DNA from: Pseudomonadota bacterium
GTDB taxonomy: Bacteria > Pseudomonadota > Gammaproteobacteria > JAKAQQ01
Direction: 5' to 3'
NCBI GenBank assembly: GCA_021785265.1
Contig: JAJYFY010000004.1
Location: forward strand, 1 to 59,811
Length of the DNA stretch: 59,811 bases
Shown here: positions 11,738 through 20,674 of the stretch, one piece after another
Numbering within the stretch: the first letter of the stretch is position 1
Layout: each line of letters starts with the position of its first letter
Position numbers and translations under genes: made by a program
The notes under the pieces: model-generated
Seen by the model: the letters and a program-made list of their open reading frames with translations, nothing else
Databases searched by the model: none
What the model was told of the DNA's origin: nothing

Positions 11738-12820
11738 TTAATGGATTTTCGCGATTTGTCGCCGGCTCTGGAGGACGGCCAATTTCGGCAGCGGTGCGAA
11801 CCCGACCCGGTTCAGGAACGAGGGTGCGTTTCCGCCAGTCGGGGCGATCGCCCAGTCGAGCAACTGACGGACGGCCTGCGCCATGTGACGGGAAGCTTGG
11901 TGTTCCTTGACGATGGCGTACTCGTAGTTAATGATCGGGTAGGACTGCGCTCCCGGCGCGAAGACCAGGCTGATGCTCTGGTCGGGCGGGGTATGGGGCG
12001 CGCGGGAGGCAACGGCGGCTTCGACCGTAGAGTGGGTGAGGGAAACGAATCGTCCGGCGCGGTTTTTGAGCCAGGCCTGTCCCAAGTGGTCCTTGAGGAT
12101 CGCCGAACGATAGCTGACGCCGATGTAGGCGATGGCATAGGGATTGGTCGCCAAGGCCTGTACCATCCCGGGGTTCCCGGTGGCTCCGATCTCCCCGCGA
12201 ACCGAGGGCCAGCTCACGGTGGTCCCGTATCCCGTGGTCATCATCCAGGCGGGAGTGGAGAAACTCAGGTACTGGGTGAAGATAAAAGTGTCTCCACTGC
12301 CGTCACTACGGTGGATCGGCAGGATCAGGTGGTGGGGAAGCGTCAGGCCGGGGTTGAGTGCGCGAATGGCGGGAGCATTCCAATAGCGAATTTGGCCCGC
12401 GTAGATGGCAGCAAGGACAGAACCCGACAGGTGTAATGGACGATCGTTGAGTCCCGGCAGGTTGTAGTTGACCATCTGGCTCGAAATGGCGAGCGGAATG
12501 TTGAGCAGCCCGGGATGCAGACGCTGCAGCGCCGGGCTCAGGTAGGCATCCGACGCGCCGAGCTGGACGAGATCCGCCGTGGCCTGGGCGATCCCGGTAC
12601 CGCTCCCGGTCGCTTCCGTGGTGATCCGGATACCGGGATGAGTCGCGGTATAGATCGGTACCCAGAGGTTGAAGAGAGGATAAAGCAGGGTGGAACCGGT
12701 TTCGATGAGATGGATCGTCCGGGCCTGGCTCGGGGCCGGGTACAAGGCACAAAGGCCGGCCAGGGCCAGGACTGCGAGGGCGGGGATTCGGAGGTGCGGG
12801 TGAATCCGGAGTTTCGACAT
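11738..12820 (-). CDS. pstS: Periplasmic phosphate-binding protein PstS
   Basis: This secreted 360-residue receptor delivers phosphate to PstCA. A signal peptide ends near LYPAPSQA|RT (about residue 33). Phosphate-contacting segments follow: ETGSTLLYPLF, EATGSGTGIAQ and HRSDGSGDTFIFTQYL. The start at 12820 is preceded by GGGAGCCC. It is the first gene of pstSCA and probably of the Pho regulon, given the Pho-box-like site upstream. Confidence 0.92.
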   Translation of the reverse strand: MSKLRIHPHLRIPALAVLALAGLCALYPAPSQARTIHLIETGSTLLYPLFNLWVPIYTATHPGIRITTEATGSGTGIAQATADLVQLGASDAYLSPALQRLHPGLLNIPLAISSQMVNYNLPGLNDRPLHLSGSVLAAIYAGQIRYWNAPAIRALNPGLTLPHHLILPIHRSDGSGDTFIFTQYLSFSTPAWMMTTGYGTTVSWPSVRGEIGATGNPGMVQALATNPYAIAYIGVSYRSAILKDHLGQAWLKNRAGRFVSLTHSTVEAAVASRAPHTPPDQSISLVFAPGAQSYPIINYEYAIVKEHQASRHMAQAVRQLLDWAIAPTGGNAPSFLNRVGFAPLPKLAVLQSRRQIAKIH

Positions 12821-12871
12821 GACAGGGCTCCCGGGTCAGTGAAGGAGTTGAGAGACTGATCGCAAAGCCAG

Positions 12872-12903
12872 CCTATACCAGAAATATGGCATTTCTGTGA
12901 CAA
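12872..12903 (-). promoter_or_regulatory. Pho-box-like site and -10 of the pst operon
   Basis: On the minus strand, TTGTCACAGAAATGCCAT (12903-12886) contains two 7-base direct half-sites (TTGTCAC, ATGCCAT) spaced by four bases, close to the PhoB consensus CTGTCAT repeated every 11 bases. Eight bases later comes TATAGG (12877-12872) as a -10. The box takes the place of a -35, as at known PhoB-activated promoters. Confidence 0.6.
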
Positions 12904-12946
12904 CCGGGCGGGTACCAGGGTATCCGGCTCGGGGTCGGATAACGGA

Positions 12947-13585
12947 TCAGTGGGTCTGCGGTTTTCCAGGGAGTAAGGCGTCATCCATCTGGTCGGCACG
13001 GACAAGAGCGGGCCGGATCTTCAGACGGGCCCAGTAGTTTTCGAAGGCTGGTCGTTTTTCCAGCGTACCGAACTTGAGTCCCCATGCGACATGCGACCCG
13101 AGATACACGTCGGCCGCCGTGAAATGGGGGCCGAGCAGGTAGTCTCCTCCCGAGAGGGCTCCTTCCAGGACATCAAGCGTTAGGCTGTAGTTGCCATAAC
13201 CCATCATAGGCTCGCGTTCTGTCGGCACCACAAAGCCCAATGCATGGTTGGATAGTGCCGCTTCGAGGGGGCCTGCGCCGAAGAAGAACCATCGGTAGTA
13301 GCTTCCCCGCAGGGGGTTGCCTGGTGCCGGGGCCAGTCCAGCGGAAGGAAAAGCATCCGCCAAGTAGGCACAAATCGCTGCGGTCTCGGTCACGACCACG
13401 TGACCATGGCGAATCGCCGGAACTTTCCCCATCGGGTTGATGGCAAGATAGTCTGGTGCTTTCATGGACGTTCCGTAATCGAGCACCACGGTTTCGTAGG
13501 GGGTCCCCGTTTCTTCAAGCATCCAACGAACGATTCGACCTCGTGACTGGGGGTTGGTATAGAAAGTGAGCCGAGACTCGTTCAT
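12947..13585 (-). CDS. Glutathione S-transferase family protein
   Basis: A 212-residue soluble protein with a thioredoxin-like N-terminal domain (SRLTFYTNPQSRGRIVRWML, then NPMGKVPAIRHGHVVVTETAAIC, where the TETAAI loop binds the gamma-glutamyl group) and an all-helical C-terminal domain. The segment FTAADVYLGSHV is the conserved N-capping region. Substrate and physiological role are not evident from context. It sits alone between the pst promoter and the decayed hipBA locus. Confidence 0.88.
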   Translation of the reverse strand: MNESRLTFYTNPQSRGRIVRWMLEETGTPYETVVLDYGTSMKAPDYLAINPMGKVPAIRHGHVVVTETAAICAYLADAFPSAGLAPAPGNPLRGSYYRWFFFGAGPLEAALSNHALGFVVPTEREPMMGYGNYSLTLDVLEGALSGGDYLLGPHFTAADVYLGSHVAWGLKFGTLEKRPAFENYWARLKIRPALVRADQMDDALLPGKPQTH

Positions 13586-13713
13586 GGCCTGTGCTTCCGA
13601 GTGGCCGGGAAAGTGAACACGAGCGTATCGGGCGAGGGGGATCTCGTCAACAATCGATCCTGAGGATCAGGAGCAGGCAGGTCTTTTCATACGGTCAATA
13701 CGATCCTCCTTGA

Positions 13714-14058
13714 TCTGTCCGCAGGGAGCTCCGCAAGCTCGGAGAAGGTCTTTCCATTGCCTGATGGCGCCGGGGCATGACTCAAAAGCGTGTGGCCGAG
13801 GGTGCCGGTATCGATGTCAGCACGGTTCGTCGCCTGGAGCAGGGGCATCCGTGCGTATCTTTAGGGTCGCTCGCCATGGTGCTATTGGTGTTGGGAGAGC
13901 AGGGACGCATGAGCCAGGTGTTGGACGCCAGGCACGATAATCTGGGAGTCGCCCTGAGCATTAAGGCCCTACCGAAGCGTGTGCGCAGTTCACGTCGGAA
14001 GAAAAATCAGGAGGCACATGAAGGGAAGAGTGCACCAAACGACGACGGAGCCTTCTGA
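13714..14058 (+). pseudogene. hipB: Broken HipB-like antitoxin (HTH) gene
   Basis: The frame reads RELRKLGEGLSIA, a TGA stop (13762-13764), then WRRGMTQKRVAEGAG and DVSTVRRLEQG, and later VALSIKALPKRVR. This is one helix-turn-helix domain of the XRE/HipB type interrupted by an in-frame stop. No start codon remains upstream: another in-frame TGA lies at 13711. The 3' part from ATG 13777 could still be translated but lacks the first helix. It ends TGATG, overlapping the remains of hipA, the normal coupling of a hipBA operon. Confidence 0.7.
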
Positions 14059-14233
14059 TGGAAGAAGCTCATATGCTTTAGGTAGGCATCGGCGATTCGG
14101 ACATCGAAGTGGGGCCCCTTTGGCGCTCGGCCCGCGGGGAGCGCACGTACGCTGCTTTTCAATATGCAGCATCCTGGCTGAATCCCAACAACGGTTTTCC
14201 CGCGCTCCTGACCTGCCTCCGGCCTGCGTTTGA
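14058..14233 (+). pseudogene. hipA: Remnant of a HipA-type toxin kinase (N-terminus only)
   Basis: Starting at the ATG that overlaps the hipB stop, the frame reads MEEAHML, a TAG stop, then VGIGDSDIEVGPLWRSARG and ERTYAAFQYAASWL. Similarity then continues in another frame as QQRFSRAPDLPP, so there is also a frameshift near 14175-14185. These pieces match the start of HipA kinases (opening strand, YAxxWL, FxLSPDLPL). The kinase core is missing. It is a dead gene left from a toxin-antitoxin module. Confidence 0.65.
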
Positions 14234-14433
14234 GCATGATGAAATGCAACTCGCGGTCCAGATGGGAACCCGGGTTTCATTTACAGGGCCGGCTGTGCAA
14301 CCAGTGGTTTCCGCGCACGCCTGCCCCAGTCATGTCTTTGCATTTTTTTCATGTGAAAGCCGATAATAGACGTTCCGTGACAACCTAACGTCAGGCGGAA
14401 GCCTGTCGAGGGGGCCCGTGTCCGCAAAACCTC

Positions 14434-15747
14434 ATGCCTAATCGTGTGAATACATCCGATGACCGGTTAATCCCCGCTGCCGCTGGAAGCGGTTCCTGTC
14501 CTCTGGAGCCGGTCAGTTGGCCTGCGGGTCCTGAGACCTTGCTCTGGCCGGATCCGGGAAACCCGCGGGCGGCCCTTTATGTGTTTTACCCGGTCGGTAG
14601 TGCTGACGAACCTCCCGCTCCGACCGGCCTGGCCCATTTTCTGGAACACATGATGTTCAATGGCAGTGCCCGTTTCCCCGATGGGGATTTCGATCGCGTT
14701 CTGGAGGCGGCCGGGGGTAACAACAATGCTTATACCACTGAAGAGCTGACCGTTTACCACGAACAGTTTCCGACTTCGGCGATCGCCACCGCGTTCGCTC
14801 TCGAGAGAGATCGCATGTGTGCCCTGCTCATCGATGCTGAACGGGTTGATCGAGAACGGGGAGTCATTCTGTCCGAGCGCGAAGCCAGTGTGGAGAATGA
14901 CCCGGTGGCCCGCTTCCTTGAAGAGATGCAGGCGGTAGCCTGTGCGGGAACCGCCTATGCCCATCCGGTCATCGGATGGGCCGAGGATATTGCGCGCATT
15001 GGTGAGGCTTCTCTCAGCCGTTTTTATGACCGCCACTACCGATATGCCCGACCCACGATCATTGGGGTCGGAGGCATCGATCCAGAGCAGTGGAACCGGC
15101 TGTGTGTCGAACAGGGTCTCGAGCAGACTCCGGATAGTGTGCCCGGGTCCAGCGAACCGGTACCCGTGGCACCACGTCAGGTCGGGGAGCGGCGGATCGA
15201 AAGTTCGGCTGCGGTCCAGTCCTCCTACTTGGCGCTGTCGTTTCCTGCCCCTGCGGTAACGGCCCCCTCCGCCCTGGCCGACGAGTTGCTTTGGACGGTT
15301 CTGGTGGGAGGGGTGGCTTCCCGTCTCCAGTCATTGCTGGTTGAACGCAAGGCTGAGGCGATTGCTCTCGAGGCTTACCGGATCGGTCATCGAGTGCCCG
15401 GACGCCGGATCCTGTTGGTCATGCTGGCTCCGGGTAGGCGAACGCAGACGATAGAACGCACGATCCGCGAGGCACTGGTCCAGTTAGCCGATGCCGGTCC
15501 CACCGAAGAGGAACGGGTTCGGGCAGTCAATCAGAGACTGGTTTCTTACTACCACCAGCTCGAGTCGGTTACGGGACGGGCCGAACTTTTGGGACGTGCC
15601 TGGATCCAGCACCGGGATCTTTCGCGGATCCAGACTTATCCAAGGCGGCTTGAGGCTGTGCGTGCCGAAGAAATCCGGGATGCGGCACGAGAAGCCTTCG
15701 GACAGGGCGGATGGACGGTGGGTTGCCTTCATCCGGACGGATCATGA
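14434..15747 (+). CDS. M16 family zinc peptidase, catalytic member
   Basis: This 437-residue protein carries the inverted zinc motif HFLEH (in GLAHFLEHMMF, about residues 69-73) and the downstream glutamate region DRERGVILSERE, so it should be an active pitrilysin/insulinase-type peptidase. A second M16 domain follows, with GGVASRLQSLLVE in the C-terminal half. No signal peptide is clear from the ATG at 14434, whose ribosome site is poor. It overlaps the next M16 gene by 4 bases, indicating a two-subunit enzyme like the heterodimeric bacterial M16B or mitochondrial processing peptidases. Substrate unknown; periplasmic relatives process peptides. Confidence 0.85.
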   Translation: MPNRVNTSDDRLIPAAAGSGSCPLEPVSWPAGPETLLWPDPGNPRAALYVFYPVGSADEPPAPTGLAHFLEHMMFNGSARFPDGDFDRVLEAAGGNNNAYTTEELTVYHEQFPTSAIATAFALERDRMCALLIDAERVDRERGVILSEREASVENDPVARFLEEMQAVACAGTAYAHPVIGWAEDIARIGEASLSRFYDRHYRYARPTIIGVGGIDPEQWNRLCVEQGLEQTPDSVPGSSEPVPVAPRQVGERRIESSAAVQSSYLALSFPAPAVTAPSALADELLWTVLVGGVASRLQSLLVERKAEAIALEAYRIGHRVPGRRILLVMLAPGRRTQTIERTIREALVQLADAGPTEEERVRAVNQRLVSYYHQLESVTGRAELLGRAWIQHRDLSRIQTYPRRLEAVRAEEIRDAAREAFGQGGWTVGCLHPDGS

Positions 15748-17162
15748 ACGGAACCCGGATCGCGTCGGTTAGCCTTCCGTCCGGGCCTCGAGACTGGAAA
15801 TCGCCCGACGGGATTCTCCAAGAAATCCTCGAGCCGGGGGTCGAACTGGTTCTCTGTCCTCGTCCGGAGGTTCCCCTGATCACCGCCACTTTTCTCTGGG
15901 AGGGTGGAGCATTGCTCGATGCGTCGGATCATTTCGGCCAAGCCCAGACGACGACCGAGCTGCTCGTCAAAGGGACGAAAGAAAACGATGCGATCAAGCT
16001 CGCCTCCCGGTTTGAGGTCTTGGGGGCGGATTTTGAGACCTGGGCTGGGCGGGAATGCCTGGGGATGACCCTTTCGGCACCGAGCCGGGTTTTCCCGAAG
16101 CTCTGGGGGCTTTTGGAAGAGGTATTTGAATGCTCGAGGTTTTCCGCATCCGAGTTGCACAAGCTGCAGAAGCGCTCCATTGCCGCAATCCGGGTCACCA
16201 AGGATGGCGATCCCCGTTCCTTGCTTCCGGTTTACGCGGATGGCTGGATTTATGGAAGCGAAAGCCCCTATGGACATCCGGTCGGCGGGGATGAGACCAG
16301 TTTGACCCGGCTTGAGCCGGGAGCCCTCCGCCGGTTCTGGTTCCAGCATCTGCGGAGCCGAAGAGCGGTGGTCAGTGTGGCTGGAGACTTCGATCCGGAC
16401 GGGATTCGGACCTCGCTGACCCGAATCTTTTCCTCCCGTAAAGGGCAGCCCATCGGTGGCTCCGATCTTGAGGTTCCAGTTGAGCCTCCGGTCGGCACGC
16501 GGGGCCTCCTCATCGACCGTCCGGGTGCCTCCCAGAGTTATTTCTGGATGGGTGGTCTGGGGGTCGATTGCAACTATCCGGAACGTATCGGGCTGGAGCT
16601 CGTGCAGTCGGTTCTGGGTGGCCGTTTCAACTCTCTGCTGAACCGGCGCCTCCGGATCGAAGAGGGCTTGACTTATGGGGCTCACGCGGGATACACCCTG
16701 CCCAACTTTCGCGGGGTGAGTTACCTCACGTCCTATACACCCAGAGAACGGACCCGCCGGGCCCTGGAAGCCACCTTTGAAGTGCTTGAGCGGGCGCGAG
16801 AGGCGGGCTTGCCGGAACCCGACCTCAAGGCGGGGCGTCTTTACCTCAAGGGCCAGGAGGCTTTTCGTTACGAGACCACAGAGCAATGGTCGCTCCGGAT
16901 GGCCCTGCGGCGTTTCCACCACCTGGCCTTGGCCGATTGGGCCGGCTATGCCGAGGGTCTGGATCAGGTTTCCCCGTCCCGGGCGATGACGATCCTGCGG
17001 GAGGTTTTTCCTGCCCCAGAAGATTGTTTTCTGGTGGTGATCGGAGATGCCCGGTCTTTGATGCCGGAACTTGCGGATCTCGGTGAGTGGCGTCTTGAAA
17101 ACCTTTCGTCGGTGGGTTTCGGTTCGGCTCGCCCACAGTCCCGGGGCACGGCCGAGGGCTAG
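15744..17162 (+). CDS. M16 family peptidase-like partner lacking the zinc motif
   Basis: The fold matches M16 proteins, but GHFGQAQTTTELLVKGT-like sequence (starting near residue 62) replaces HxxEH, so the zinc site is gone. The C-terminal half retains GGRFNSLLNRRLRIEEGLTYGAHAGY, including the RxxxGLTY loop that supplies substrate-binding residues in M16 heterodimers (longer conserved stretch shown only in part by its key residues R, GLTY). The ATG at 15744 overlaps the partner's stop as ATGA. The inactive subunit probably forms a heterodimer with the upstream product. Its stop overlaps the end of the convergent EAL gene. Confidence 0.82.
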   Translation: MNGTRIASVSLPSGPRDWKSPDGILQEILEPGVELVLCPRPEVPLITATFLWEGGALLDASDHFGQAQTTTELLVKGTKENDAIKLASRFEVLGADFETWAGRECLGMTLSAPSRVFPKLWGLLEEVFECSRFSASELHKLQKRSIAAIRVTKDGDPRSLLPVYADGWIYGSESPYGHPVGGDETSLTRLEPGALRRFWFQHLRSRRAVVSVAGDFDPDGIRTSLTRIFSSRKGQPIGGSDLEVPVEPPVGTRGLLIDRPGASQSYFWMGGLGVDCNYPERIGLELVQSVLGGRFNSLLNRRLRIEEGLTYGAHAGYTLPNFRGVSYLTSYTPRERTRRALEATFEVLERAREAGLPEPDLKAGRLYLKGQEAFRYETTEQWSLRMALRRFHHLALADWAGYAEGLDQVSPSRAMTILREVFPAPEDCFLVVIGDARSLMPELADLGEWRLENLSSVGFGSARPQSRGTAEG

Positions 17163-18700
17163 GCTGATCCCTCGAGATTGTCGTTCTGGTTCAGGATCCA
17201 TTCCGAGAGGGCCGAAGGCGGAAGAGGTCTTGAAAACAGAAAGCCCTGCACGGCGTCGCAGCCGGCGTTTTCCAGAGCTTCCAGCTCCTCGCGGCGTTCA
17301 ATCCCTTCCGCGATGACCCGGAGTTCAAGACTGTGGGCGAGATCGATGAGGGCCCGCACGATACGCCGTGAGGGTTCCTGGGACGGGAGGGGCTTGATCA
17401 GGGAGCGGTCAATCTTGAGTGCTTGGACGGGCAGTTCCTGGAGATAGGCCAGAGAGGAGTAGCCGGTTCCGAAATCATCGAGAGCAGATGAAATGCCCAT
17501 CTCGTGGAGTCGGTTCAGGATTTTCCGGCCCTGTTCCGGATCGTTCATGAAGGTTGATTCCGTGATCTCGACGCTTAATCGGTCAGGCGGGAAACCAGTC
17601 TCTTCCAGTGTGTCCTCGATCGATTGAAGGAGGTCCCGATGGGCAAACTGGAGAGCAGACAGGTTGATGGCAAGGGAAGGACGGACCAGCGCCGGAATCT
17701 GCAGGCGCATGAGGTTCCGGATTGATTCCGTGAGCACGAAGCGACCGAGCTCGTGGATCAGCCCGATCCGTTCCGCGGTCCGGATGAAGGTGTCGGGTGG
17801 GATCAATCCCAGTGCAGGATGTTGCCAGCGTACGAGGCTTTCAACGGATAAGAGCTGGAGCCCGGGGAGGCTCAAGATGGGCTGAAAATGCACGATGAAC
17901 TCATGGCGTTCGAGAGCGAGGCCCAGGTCTGTTTCGAGTCGTAACGCCGCCAGGGTATTTTTGGCCTCGGTTGGGTTGTAGTACGCGAGATGGCGATCCG
18001 GGTACAACTTGGCCTGATCGAGGGCGATCGTGGCGAGAGTGAGGAGCTCGAGGATGGATGTGGCATCTCGAGGTGCCCGGCTGATTCCCATGGCGAAGGA
18101 GAAGCGGAAACGGTGGAGGCCGAGCTGGACCGGATGGTGGCTGGTCCGGGAGAGATCCTCGAACAGGCGCTCGATGTCCTGTTCGGGATTGCCCGGCAGG
18201 AACAGCGCAAACCGGCTGGCGTCGTTGCGACCCAGGATATCGTGGGGGCCAAGATGGTGCCGGATATGGTCGGCGACGTAGCGGAGAATGAAGTCCCCGG
18301 CAGCCATGCCAAAAGCCCCATTGATGTAACGAAGCTGGCTCACGTCGATGAGCACAACCGTAGCTTCACCGCGTTCCTGACGCCGCAGGGCCGTGATGCT
18401 TGCCTCGGTCCAACCGGATCGGTTGAGGAGGTGGGTGAGGGGATCTTGACGGGCCAGATGTTTTTGGGCTGATGTCTCATTCGAGATACGAATCAGCCGA
18501 TGGATGACAAAGTAGACGGCGAGGGACGATAGCGCAATGAAAATGTCGCCCTTCACAATTTCGACTAAGGTGCGTTCCGTTTCGGGCAAATGGAGGGTGG
18601 CCACGACCAGGTCTGAGAGAGTAATCCACAGAAAACCCGCGGCAAAGTAAGCCAGTGTGACGATGAAGGCGAGTTTTCTGGAGAACAGCTTCGATCTCAT
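17159..18700 (-). CDS. Membrane-bound EAL-domain phosphodiesterase with degenerate GGDEF domain
   Basis: Two N-terminal membrane helices (about residues 9-30 and 50-67) are followed by a GGDEF-like domain. There the signature reads GRNDAS in place of GG(D/E)EF, so cyclase activity is lost. The C-terminal EAL domain keeps ESLVRW (E of EAL), the NLSALQF and EITES blocks, LDDFGTGYSSL and VIAEGIE, so hydrolysis of cyclic di-GMP is plausible. The length is 513 residues. Such degenerate GGDEF domains often bind GTP or act as regulators. No sensory periplasmic domain of note is present beyond a short loop. Confidence 0.85.
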   Translation of the reverse strand: MRSKLFSRKLAFIVTLAYFAAGFLWITLSDLVVATLHLPETERTLVEIVKGDIFIALSSLAVYFVIHRLIRISNETSAQKHLARQDPLTHLLNRSGWTEASITALRRQERGEATVVLIDVSQLRYINGAFGMAAGDFILRYVADHIRHHLGPHDILGRNDASRFALFLPGNPEQDIERLFEDLSRTSHHPVQLGLHRFRFSFAMGISRAPRDATSILELLTLATIALDQAKLYPDRHLAYYNPTEAKNTLAALRLETDLGLALERHEFIVHFQPILSLPGLQLLSVESLVRWQHPALGLIPPDTFIRTAERIGLIHELGRFVLTESIRNLMRLQIPALVRPSLAINLSALQFAHRDLLQSIEDTLEETGFPPDRLSVEITESTFMNDPEQGRKILNRLHEMGISSALDDFGTGYSSLAYLQELPVQALKIDRSLIKPLPSQEPSRRIVRALIDLAHSLELRVIAEGIERREELEALENAGCDAVQGFLFSRPLPPSALSEWILNQNDNLEGSA

Positions 18701-18772
18701 GCTTCCGTCCGGTTCAGGGCAGTGATGGCGGGCCGTTTGCAGCCGGCCGGGAGGACAAGGTGGGAGTGACCG

Positions 18773-20635
18773 TCAGGGGGGCAATCCCGTTTTGACCGGA
18801 TCGGGGACCGCACGGCCATCTTCGAAGCGTGCCCAGAGCAGGCGTCGACGAATACGCCCGTGTCGGCCGGTACTCAAGAGTCCGGTTGCCCCCCAGCGTG
18901 GGGTCCGCAGGGATCCGTGTAGGTTTCTGAGCCAGGGAACCAGACGGTAAGCATCAAAACCGAAGGCCACGAGCCGGGCCTCCCGGCGCTCCCGGTTGGG
19001 CCAGAGCTGGGCAATGGTTTGGCGGATGCCATGCCAACTGGAGCGTGGATCCAGTAACCATGGCATCGCGAGGATGTGCAGTCCATTGAGGTCGGGGTGC
19101 CTGCTCTCGGGGACATCATCTCGAGACAGTCCGTAGACGGGCACCCGGTTTACTCCGAAGTACTTGAGTTCCGGAAGGATTTCTCGGGCCTCCAAGGGAG
19201 CCGCGGCCACGAGGATGAAACGGAGGTCGGAACGCGGTTCAGGCACAAACTGAAGCGGCATGCCCAAGGTATCGGCCAACGCCTGCTCGCGGATCACACT
19301 GGCATTCACCCTGAGTAAGCTCCGGATATCGTGAGCGTAGCTCCGTCGGCCTGGGGTGTATCGCACGATGGACAGGAGCCTGCCACCGGCCGGTCTCAGG
19401 GCCGTTTTCAAGTCCGCGACGAGAGACCGTCCCCATGCCCCATGCGGGATGAGCATGGCGCCGAACTCCTGGTGCCGCCGGATCAATCGGCTCGCAATCT
19501 GCCGGATTTCATCTCCTGGCGAAAGCGAGAATTCATGAAAGGTGGTGGGTTGGGGTGTCGCCGACGGTAGGTTGTTCAGGGCAAGGACCGGAATTTGAGG
19601 GTGCAGTCTCGCCAGGGCCTTAACCTGGGGGGCGAGTAGAGGGCCAATGATCCAGTCCGCCTGTTGGGATAGGGCTTTTTGGTAAGCGCGTCGTAGTCCG
19701 GAACGGTGGCTTCCCGTGTTGTCGAAGAAGATGCGGGGTGGGGTTGTGCTCGGGTTGGCGGCAAAGCGGGAGCCTAGAATCCCCACTTCGATGGCCCGAC
19801 CGGCGTTGGCATAGCGATGCGTGAGGGGTAGAAGGACTGCAAGCCTCGCGGGGTAAGCGCTGATCCGCGCCAGTACATGAAGGAGATCCGGGAGCACTGT
19901 GGTTTCGGCCGGATGCTGGGGATGACGCGCGCGCCATCGCGCCAATGCCTGTGGGAAAAGGGCCGGGTTTTGCCACGCAGTGCGATACAGGTTGGCGAGC
20001 TCGATCCAGCCGCGGGCAACGGGATGGTTCTTCGCGGGAAGAGCCAAGGGATGGGTGCCCTGGAGAGCAGCCCGGGCCAGTGCTTTCCAGAGCAGCCGCT
20101 GGTTGGCAGCCCGATCACGGGCACGAGTCAGCAGACGGTCGCGGGCGTCAAGGACGTAGGTCGCCCGTCGCACGGCTCTGTTCGCGAACCAGACCTGTCC
20201 TTCCTGGGCGAGAAATGCGGGGGCCAACTTCGGTGGGGGCTGGGGTGCGGCCAACATCAGGGTTTGAGCCAGAGTGACTCGGTTTTGGGTCAGAAGACGA
20301 TGGAGACGGGAATCCAGGGCGGCGAACAGGAATTGCGGGCCGACCCGATGAGCCAGAGATCCCCGTAGGAAACGGCGGGCCTCGCCGCTCCGTCCGGCCG
20401 CCAAGGCATCCTCGCTGGCCCGGATCAGCGCTCGACCCCCCGCACGACTGACCGGCTCCAGGCGGACGAGCGACAACCGTTCACGAACCGCTTCCTGCCA
20501 ACGATGCCCCGCTTCGGCATGGCGCGCCGAATCTCTGAGGGATTGGACGGCTGGCGGCGGGGGAGGAAGCGTCGCGCAACCGGTGATCAACCCGAGGGCA
20601 ATCAAGGGCCCCAGGATGCGGAACCGCGAGGACAT
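18773..20635 (-). CDS. lpoA: Penicillin-binding protein activator LpoA (LppC family lipoprotein)
   Basis: The N-terminus has a lipoprotein signal peptide with lipobox ITGC at about residue 20, so the product is anchored to the outer membrane. The N-terminal half is alpha-helical with TPR-like repeats. The C-terminal half (from LAVLLPLTHRYANAGRAIE, about residue 265) is a periplasmic-binding-protein fold, as in LpoA, which stimulates PBP1A. Its 620 residues fit the family. It is divergent from rsmI, the usual gammaproteobacterial neighbourhood (yraM-yraL). Confidence 0.88.
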   Translation of the reverse strand: MSSRFRILGPLIALGLITGCATLPPPPPAVQSLRDSARHAEAGHRWQEAVRERLSLVRLEPVSRAGGRALIRASEDALAAGRSGEARRFLRGSLAHRVGPQFLFAALDSRLHRLLTQNRVTLAQTLMLAAPQPPPKLAPAFLAQEGQVWFANRAVRRATYVLDARDRLLTRARDRAANQRLLWKALARAALQGTHPLALPAKNHPVARGWIELANLYRTAWQNPALFPQALARWRARHPQHPAETTVLPDLLHVLARISAYPARLAVLLPLTHRYANAGRAIEVGILGSRFAANPSTTPPRIFFDNTGSHRSGLRRAYQKALSQQADWIIGPLLAPQVKALARLHPQIPVLALNNLPSATPQPTTFHEFSLSPGDEIRQIASRLIRRHQEFGAMLIPHGAWGRSLVADLKTALRPAGGRLLSIVRYTPGRRSYAHDIRSLLRVNASVIREQALADTLGMPLQFVPEPRSDLRFILVAAAPLEAREILPELKYFGVNRVPVYGLSRDDVPESRHPDLNGLHILAMPWLLDPRSSWHGIRQTIAQLWPNRERREARLVAFGFDAYRLVPWLRNLHGSLRTPRWGATGLLSTGRHGRIRRRLLWARFEDGRAVPDPVKTGLPP

Positions 20636-20674
20636 TGGCGTAAAATCACCCCAAGTCTACGGACTGGTATCCCA

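Noticed and set aside
11216-12436. 406-codon plus-strand frame opposite pstC and pstS
   Set aside because: It is the complement of two well-supported genes, with no family motif; long antisense frames are common at this GC content.
15729-17201. 490-codon minus-strand frame opposite the M16 partner gene
   Set aside because: Same reason: antisense to a gene with clear M16 features and no motif of its own.
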